From JBNJDW01 sp051745265 (lineage in GTDB: Bacteria; Pseudomonadota; Alphaproteobacteria; Micavibrionales; CSBR16-224): a DNA stretch of 11,399 bases. Shown here in pieces: positions 6,523 to 11,399 of the stretch. Both the position numbers and the translations under genes were made by a program. The stretch lies in NCBI GenBank assembly GCA_051745265.1, contig JBNJDW010000046.1:1-11399 (forward strand), written 5' to 3'. The notes under the pieces were generated by a model. That model was not told where the DNA came from, did not search any database, and saw nothing but the letters and a program-made list of their open reading frames with translations. Position 1 is the stretch's first letter. Each line of letters starts with the position of its first letter.

Positions 6523-8997
6523 TTATACCGCGGTCAGCACCGCAATCGGGAAATTCTGCAAAAGCTGATCAAGCGGCAGGGCGCCGCCGTCATATTGTTG
6601 CAGATCAACCAAATTGATCAGCGTTTGGGCGGGCAGTCCGAGCGCGGTTTGGGTAAAACTGGCCGCTGGCAGATTAAATGCAGGATCGGGCAGAATATTA
6701 CACGGTATTAAAACATATAACAGGGGGTGACCATTGGCATCTTCAAGGCACCAGCTGATAAAATCATTGCGCTTCTTTCCCGAAATCCTGACGTCACGAA
6801 GATGCGGCATCGCGTTGTCAGGGAAATAGTGCCGGCGGCATTGCAACAAAAACCGGGTCAGCCATAATTTAATATCGCCGCTTTGCCAGTCCTGACAGAG
6901 ATCAGACAAAAGCTCTGTGCGGCTGATCCCCTTTTCCAGAGTGACAAAACGGGATAGCGTTTCAATGCGTGTATCAAAATCAACCGGGCGACGGTTATCC
7001 GGATCGACCAGTGAGAAATCCCACATTTCCGTGCCCTGATAAATATCCGGCAGCCCCGGCGTTAAAATTTTCAAGCTCTGCACTGCCAGTGAATTTAACG
7101 CGCCGCGGCGCATCACCGGAATACTAAAGGTGACGATCTGCCGCTGAAATTTTTTATCGGCCAGGGTCTGGCGAACATAGTTTTCGGCCTGTTTTTCGAA
7201 GGACTCGGCCGGTGGCTGCCAGCCGGTTTCAAGACTCCGTTCACGCAGCGCCTTTTCCATGTACGCCCATAACCGATCAATATATTCAGGGCTGACCGCG
7301 CCGTCAAAAGGCAGGGTGGCGACCACGGTCTGATAGAAAAAATCTTTGACCTCTGCCGGGATCGCCTCATTTGGAAATTTATCCTGCAGCCGCGCTGACA
7401 GGCTTGTCCATTTTGCCGGATTTTTGGCCAGCGCATACAGACGATTTCGGGTGTCTTCGGATCGTTTGGTGTCATGGCTGGTGCTGGCATTCATAATCAA
7501 GGGCCAGTGACTGGCGCGATTTTGCAGCTGTTTTAAAATCGTTGATTTTGATTCCGGCGGCAGATCAACCTCCCCCCCGACTTCATTCAACGCCGCAAGC
7601 GGGGTGAAACGGTAATGGGCCGTATCCTCCAGCCCCTTTGCCATCACCGGCCCTGATAATTGCTGCCATTGATTCAGCGCCGCGCGATGGGCTTTGGTTT
7701 CGGGCGCATAAATAATATCCAGAAAACGGCTGCACGCCTGTTCATAATCACCGCCAAATCGCTTTCCGGCTTTGCGGATGGCCGTTTCAATCCTATCTTT
7801 GTCCGCCGCTGACAACACGCCTTTATAAATATAGGTCCGGTAAACCGGCAGGCAGACGGTCATCCCCCTCCAGAACAACTGCGCTGTTTTATAGTCGCTG
7901 TCATCCGTGATCGACAGCCGGGTCAGGCGGTCAAGCTCGCTTGGGAACAGTTTTGTCAGCACCTCTTGCTTGGCATCCTCAACGCATCTGTCAAAATCCG
8001 GCCAGCTTTTGTCTGCTCTATCACACCAGTGCGATTTTAACGCACCGAATTTTTCAGGCTTGATAAACAGCCGGTTTACAGTATCAATAAATTCATATCC
8101 GGTGGTACCGCGCACCGGCCAATCAGCAGGCAGTTTTTCATCCCGGGCGGTAATTTTCTCAACCCAGATGTTTTTAAAATGTCTCGATAAACGATCAAGA
8201 TATCCCGCCGGATCAACCAGCCCGTCAATATGATCGACACGTACACCCGAAAGACTGCGATATTTTCCGGCGATCTCAAACAGTTTTTGATGGGATTTTT
8301 CAAAGACCATCGGGTCCTCGACCCGCACACCGATCAGATCCATGATGGTAAAAAACCGCCGGTAATCAAGCCGATCAAACGACTCTTGCCAGAAGACCGG
8401 CAGGTAGTATTGTTGTTCTATAATCCCGGCCAATTGATCCAACGGATAATCCTGATCAAAATCATCCGGCACCGTTTCAGGGGCAAAGGGAAAATACCGG
8501 TCGCCCAGTTTAAAACCGGCGCCATATATTTCATGAATGGCCGGCGTGATCAAGCCGTCCTTCATCGCCTGATTCAGTGGTTTTGGCAAAACCGGCAGAT
8601 GCAGTTTATCACCGGGGTCCACCCGCAGATCAAAAACCGGCCAGTATTCTGACTCCCGGCCTTTGGTTAGAATATCAAACCAATACGGGTTTTCGCCTTC
8701 GATCCCCATATGGTTGGGCACGATATCCAGAATAAACTTAAGCCCGTTTCTACTATTGGATAAGGCTTCATCAAGCTGCGCCAAAGCCGCCTCGCCGCCG
8801 CGTTCTTCACTGATGCGGCTGAAATCGGCAACATCATAGCCATGCATACTGCCTTTGGTCGATTGCATCAGGGGCGAGAGATATAAATGCGATATACCCA
8901 GCGCCTCCAGATAGGGGATCAAATCCGCTGCATCACGCAGGGTAAAATCCTTGTTCAGTTGCAGTCGATATGTGGCGATACATTCATGCGGCTTCAT
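6523..8997 (-). CDS. treY: Maltooligosyl trehalose synthase (GH13)
   Basis: This 824-residue cytoplasmic enzyme converts the terminal alpha-1,4 bond at the reducing end of a maltooligosaccharide to the alpha,alpha-1,1 bond of maltooligosyl trehalose, from which TreZ releases trehalose. The family pattern is complete: ATYRLQL (8-14), YLSPL (39-43), DIVPNHMG (91-98), VRVDHIDG (252-259) with the presumed nucleophile Asp255, WVEKI (278-282) with the presumed acid/base Glu280, the diagnostic HDTKRSED (508-515), and PGLPDIYQGTE (647-657) followed by VDPDNRRPVDF (664-674). The length is typical of TreY. The ATG has GGAG seven bases upstream and lies inside the last codons of the GH57 gene (14-nt overlap), so translation is probably coupled. 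No treZ gene is in the window. Identification is secure from the spread of motifs. Confidence 0.95.
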   Translation of the reverse strand: MKPHECIATYRLQLNKDFTLRDAADLIPYLEALGISHLYLSPLMQSTKGSMHGYDVADFSRISEERGGEAALAQLDEALSNSRNGLKFILDIVPNHMGIEGENPYWFDILTKGRESEYWPVFDLRVDPGDKLHLPVLPKPLNQAMKDGLITPAIHEIYGAGFKLGDRYFPFAPETVPDDFDQDYPLDQLAGIIEQQYYLPVFWQESFDRLDYRRFFTIMDLIGVRVEDPMVFEKSHQKLFEIAGKYRSLSGVRVDHIDGLVDPAGYLDRLSRHFKNIWVEKITARDEKLPADWPVRGTTGYEFIDTVNRLFIKPEKFGALKSHWCDRADKSWPDFDRCVEDAKQEVLTKLFPSELDRLTRLSITDDSDYKTAQLFWRGMTVCLPVYRTYIYKGVLSAADKDRIETAIRKAGKRFGGDYEQACSRFLDIIYAPETKAHRAALNQWQQLSGPVMAKGLEDTAHYRFTPLAALNEVGGEVDLPPESKSTILKQLQNRASHWPLIMNASTSHDTKRSEDTRNRLYALAKNPAKWTSLSARLQDKFPNEAIPAEVKDFFYQTVVATLPFDGAVSPEYIDRLWAYMEKALRERSLETGWQPPAESFEKQAENYVRQTLADKKFQRQIVTFSIPVMRRGALNSLAVQSLKILTPGLPDIYQGTEMWDFSLVDPDNRRPVDFDTRIETLSRFVTLEKGISRTELLSDLCQDWQSGDIKLWLTRFLLQCRRHYFPDNAMPHLRDVRISGKKRNDFISWCLEDANGHPLLYVLIPCNILPDPAFNLPAASFTQTALGLPAQTLINLVDLQQYDGGALPLDQLLQNFPIAVLTAV

Positions 8998-11399
8998 CGG
9001 AATGCTCCAGATGATTCATGCGAATTTTTAGAAAATCAGCGCAGCGCCGGACCAGCGGATCTTTCGGATCGGCCTTTTTATGGGCCCAGACCGCATAACG
9101 GTTTTGAACATCGCCCAGATCAATATCAAACGGGAAACTGTTTTTTAATTCCAGCAGATGATAAAACCGTTCAAACTGTTCGCGGTTCTCAACATCCTGT
9201 TTGCAGTTTTTAAAAACCCGCAGCAGTGATTTGATATATTTTTCATGCAAACTCGTAACATCCAGATTAACTTCCCAGTGATCGGCCCGCGCCAGCGCCC
9301 GTTCGATCTGTACCGGATCGGGCAGGTCTTCGGCCAGCAGGGTCTGGATCGTGTTATTCTCAACAAAATGGGCAATATCCGATAAGACCGCGGGCAGTTT
9401 GACATGGATATCGGACAGGTAACTCATCACCGAATAATGCTGTCTGTAGAGATTGTTAAACTGCGCTTCCACAGCCTGCAGAGTCTGGGCGTAGACTTTT
9501 TTGATAATGACCTGCTGCTGTTCATGGAACAGATCATTCAAAGATGACAGATTGGCGGCAAAATTCTGATTAAGTAAGCGAATAGGCTGGACCATATCGC
9601 CGCGCTCAAACGCTGTGGTCAGTTCCTCGGCCAGGACATCAAAATGCTCATCGCCGCGGAACGGCACCGCGCCGATATTTAAATTATAATCACCGAAATG
9701 CACGGCAACCGATTCAATCATCCGCGCCTCTCCGGTGATGCGGGATGTAATTTCCAGCTTGGCAATAATCAACTGCGCCTTACCGGAAAACACCCGATGC
9801 AGTTTCTGCCAGTGATACTCAAAACAGGCAAAGCTTTCATCCTCAATACGATCTTCAAACAAGGCCATGGCGACCAGATGCACGGCAATTTTGGGAATAT
9901 CCATCCGCGCCGGTCTGACCAGTTTTTCAAACACAGTGCGGCCATTGCCAAATTGCGGCATATTGGATGGCGCGCTTTCGAGGGTCTTTAAAAACGGTTC
10001 CTGATAATCATTGCCCTCAAGATCCTTGGCAAGCTCCATGGCCTTGGCGGCATATTGTAAAACCTGCACGGTTTCAACGCCGGAAATCTCATCAAAAAAC
10101 CAGGCGCAGCTGGTATACATCAGCATCAGATGACGCTGCATTTCAAGCGCCTTTAAAATCCGTATGCGCGATTCCGCCGGTAAACCGCCATCGGAATCAC
10201 CACACCACGCGTTCAGGAACTGATCAATACTCTCCGGACTGCGATCCTGAATAACCTTGATATAATCATCACGCATCAACCACGGGGAGTCTGTATCTCC
10301 GGCCAGTGTTTTTTCAAAAACCGGGGTCAGGGCGGTGGTCAGATCATCCATCGCCTGCCTGATGCCGCCGCGCCACTGCTGCTGCCAGCCGTCATGCATA
10401 CCGCTGTTACAGCCGCAATCGCGGCGCCAGCGTTCGATACCGTGAATACAGCTCCAGGAAGAATCTTCAAAAATTTCGGCTTCATATTCCGGTGGATAAT
10501 GTTCCAGAAATTCGCCGTAATTGGTCAGGCGGGCCATGTCATTCTGTCCAACAACCTCCAGCGCATAGGCCAGCGCCATATCACCATGACGATGATGATG
10601 GCCGTAACTTTCACCATCGGTGGCGATGTGCAGCAGCTGGGGATCATTGCTTTGCAGGTCAAAGCCACTGACCAGCCGCTCGGCAAAATAACCGCCATTA
10701 TCCAGCAATCCTTCAAAGGCGACAGAGCGCGAAATCATCCCGTCATAAAAGAAAGCAGCAATTTCACCGCCATCGGGCAGATTGATCCGGTAGGGCCTGC
10801 GCGGGTTAACCTGTTCTCCCTTGACGCTATGCCAGACCTCCTCATCCGGGCCGCGCACCGCCTTGGCCTGCCGCGGGGCCAGAATGACATATTTCATGCC
10901 ATGATCGGCCAGAATTTCCAGCGTTTCCAGATCCACGGCCGTTTCCGGCAGCCACATGGCTTCGGCCTCACGGCCAAAACGTTTTTCGAAATCATACAGC
11001 CCCCATTTGACCTGGGTGATCTTATCGCGGCGCGAGGCCAGCGGCATGATCATATGGTTATAGGCCTGCGCAATCGCCGATCCATGGCCGCCGAAATGCG
11101 CCAGACTTTGGCGGTCGCCCTCCAGAATGGCGGCATAGGCGCGCGGGTCATGTTCCTCCATCCAGGACAGCACCGTCGGGCCGAAATTAAAACTGATCCG
11201 GCTGTAATTATTGGTCAGGCGGATGATCCAGCCATCTTCATCCTGCATGCGCGACCGGCCATTGGCCCGGTAGCATTCGGCGCTGATCCGGGCATTCCAG
11301 TCATGGAACGGCGCGGCGGAATCCTGACGGTCAATCGTTTCCGTCCACGGGTTTTCACGCGGCGGCTGATAAAAATGGCCATGCAGGCACAAAAAATGT
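8984..11399 (-). CDS. GH57-type glycoside hydrolase with C-terminal DUF3536, 5' end cut by window edge
   Basis: The frame is open to the right edge; about 805 codons are visible and probably only a few N-terminal residues are missing. The first visible residues include LCLHGHFYQPPRENPW, the usual N-terminus of this family; a TTG at 11390-11392 is in frame but is unlikely to be the true start. Counting from that TTG, conserved blocks are SFNFGPTVLSWME (67-79), GHGSAIAQ (102-109) and YNHMIMPL (111-118), WLPETA (147-152, Glu150 the candidate nucleophile) and TDGESYGHHHRHGD (258-271, Asp259 the candidate acid/base). A conserved SSWSC...RDCGC segment (311-328) begins the long, mostly helical DUF3536 part that fills the rest. 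GH57 enzymes act on alpha-glucans by retaining hydrolysis or transfer; the reaction of DUF3536 members is not established to my knowledge. Coupling to treY suggests it trims, branches or transfers glucan chains in the same pathway. No signal peptide is visible. Confidence 0.9.
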   Translation of the reverse strand, partial: HFLCLHGHFYQPPRENPWTETIDRQDSAAPFHDWNARISAECYRANGRSRMQDEDGWIIRLTNNYSRISFNFGPTVLSWMEEHDPRAYAAILEGDRQSLAHFGGHGSAIAQAYNHMIMPLASRRDKITQVKWGLYDFEKRFGREAEAMWLPETAVDLETLEILADHGMKYVILAPRQAKAVRGPDEEVWHSVKGEQVNPRRPYRINLPDGGEIAAFFYDGMISRSVAFEGLLDNGGYFAERLVSGFDLQSNDPQLLHIATDGESYGHHHRHGDMALAYALEVVGQNDMARLTNYGEFLEHYPPEYEAEIFEDSSWSCIHGIERWRRDCGCNSGMHDGWQQQWRGGIRQAMDDLTTALTPVFEKTLAGDTDSPWLMRDDYIKVIQDRSPESIDQFLNAWCGDSDGGLPAESRIRILKALEMQRHLMLMYTSCAWFFDEISGVETVQVLQYAAKAMELAKDLEGNDYQEPFLKTLESAPSNMPQFGNGRTVFEKLVRPARMDIPKIAVHLVAMALFEDRIEDESFACFEYHWQKLHRVFSGKAQLIIAKLEITSRITGEARMIESVAVHFGDYNLNIGAVPFRGDEHFDVLAEELTTAFERGDMVQPIRLLNQNFAANLSSLNDLFHEQQQVIIKKVYAQTLQAVEAQFNNLYRQHYSVMSYLSDIHVKLPAVLSDIAHFVENNTIQTLLAEDLPDPVQIERALARADHWEVNLDVTSLHEKYIKSLLRVFKNCKQDVENREQFERFYHLLELKNSFPFDIDLGDVQNRYAVWAHKKADPKDPLVRRCADFLKIRMNHLEHSDEAA

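Noticed and set aside
11390..11392. TTG as the true start of the GH57 gene
   Set aside because: The frame continues open to the window edge, codons before it (His-Phe) fit the family N-terminus, and no ribosome-binding site can be seen. The gene is better called cut by the edge.
1..11399. Mobile element, phage, CRISPR, defence system or RNA gene
   Set aside because: No transposase, integrase, tandem spaced repeats, tRNA-like cloverleaf or rRNA stretch was seen on either strand; all long stretches are explained by metabolic genes.

Overview
The window looks like chromosomal DNA from a Gram-negative, probably alphaproteobacterial organism. The reasons are a plant/alphaproteobacterial-type glutamate-cysteine ligase beside an ATP-grasp glutathione synthase, a phospholipase D-VTT fusion, a KGG-repeat stress protein, moderate base composition (roughly half G+C by eye) and clear Shine-Dalgarno sites. 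I cannot fix the genus. There are seven dense, intact or edge-cut genes plus one small gene. I see no mobile element, CRISPR array, tRNA or rRNA, and no intergenic gap reaches 300 bp.

Left part (1-4186): a minus-strand phospholipase D-like protein with a C-terminal membrane VTT (DedA-like) region runs off the left edge. Upstream of it on the same strand is gshA (1912-3195). gshB (3233-4186) is transcribed divergently from gshA across a 37-bp spacer. Together gshA and gshB encode both steps of glutathione synthesis.

Middle (4187-4598): a plus-strand gene for a tiny KGG-repeat (Con-10/YciG-like) stress protein, then a strong 11-bp-stem terminator. This is the meeting point of the convergent transcription units.

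Right part (4599-11399): a leftward operon of four genes in the order GH57-DUF3536 protein (5' end cut by the window edge), treY (overlaps the previous gene by 14 nt), a 107-residue free-standing CBM48/isoamylase early-set protein, and a phosphomannomutase/phosphoglucomutase. These point to alpha-glucan (glycogen or maltodextrin) remodelling: TreY turns the reducing end of a maltooligosaccharide into a trehalosyl unit, the mutase links sugar-1-P and sugar-6-P pools, and the CBM48 protein probably binds glucan. The partner TreZ is not in the window.

The shared theme may be stress protection (glutathione, KGG protein, trehalose), but that is inference. The least understood parts are the GH57-DUF3536 protein, the free-standing CBM48 protein, and a pair of overlapping inverted repeats in the treY-CBM48 spacer.
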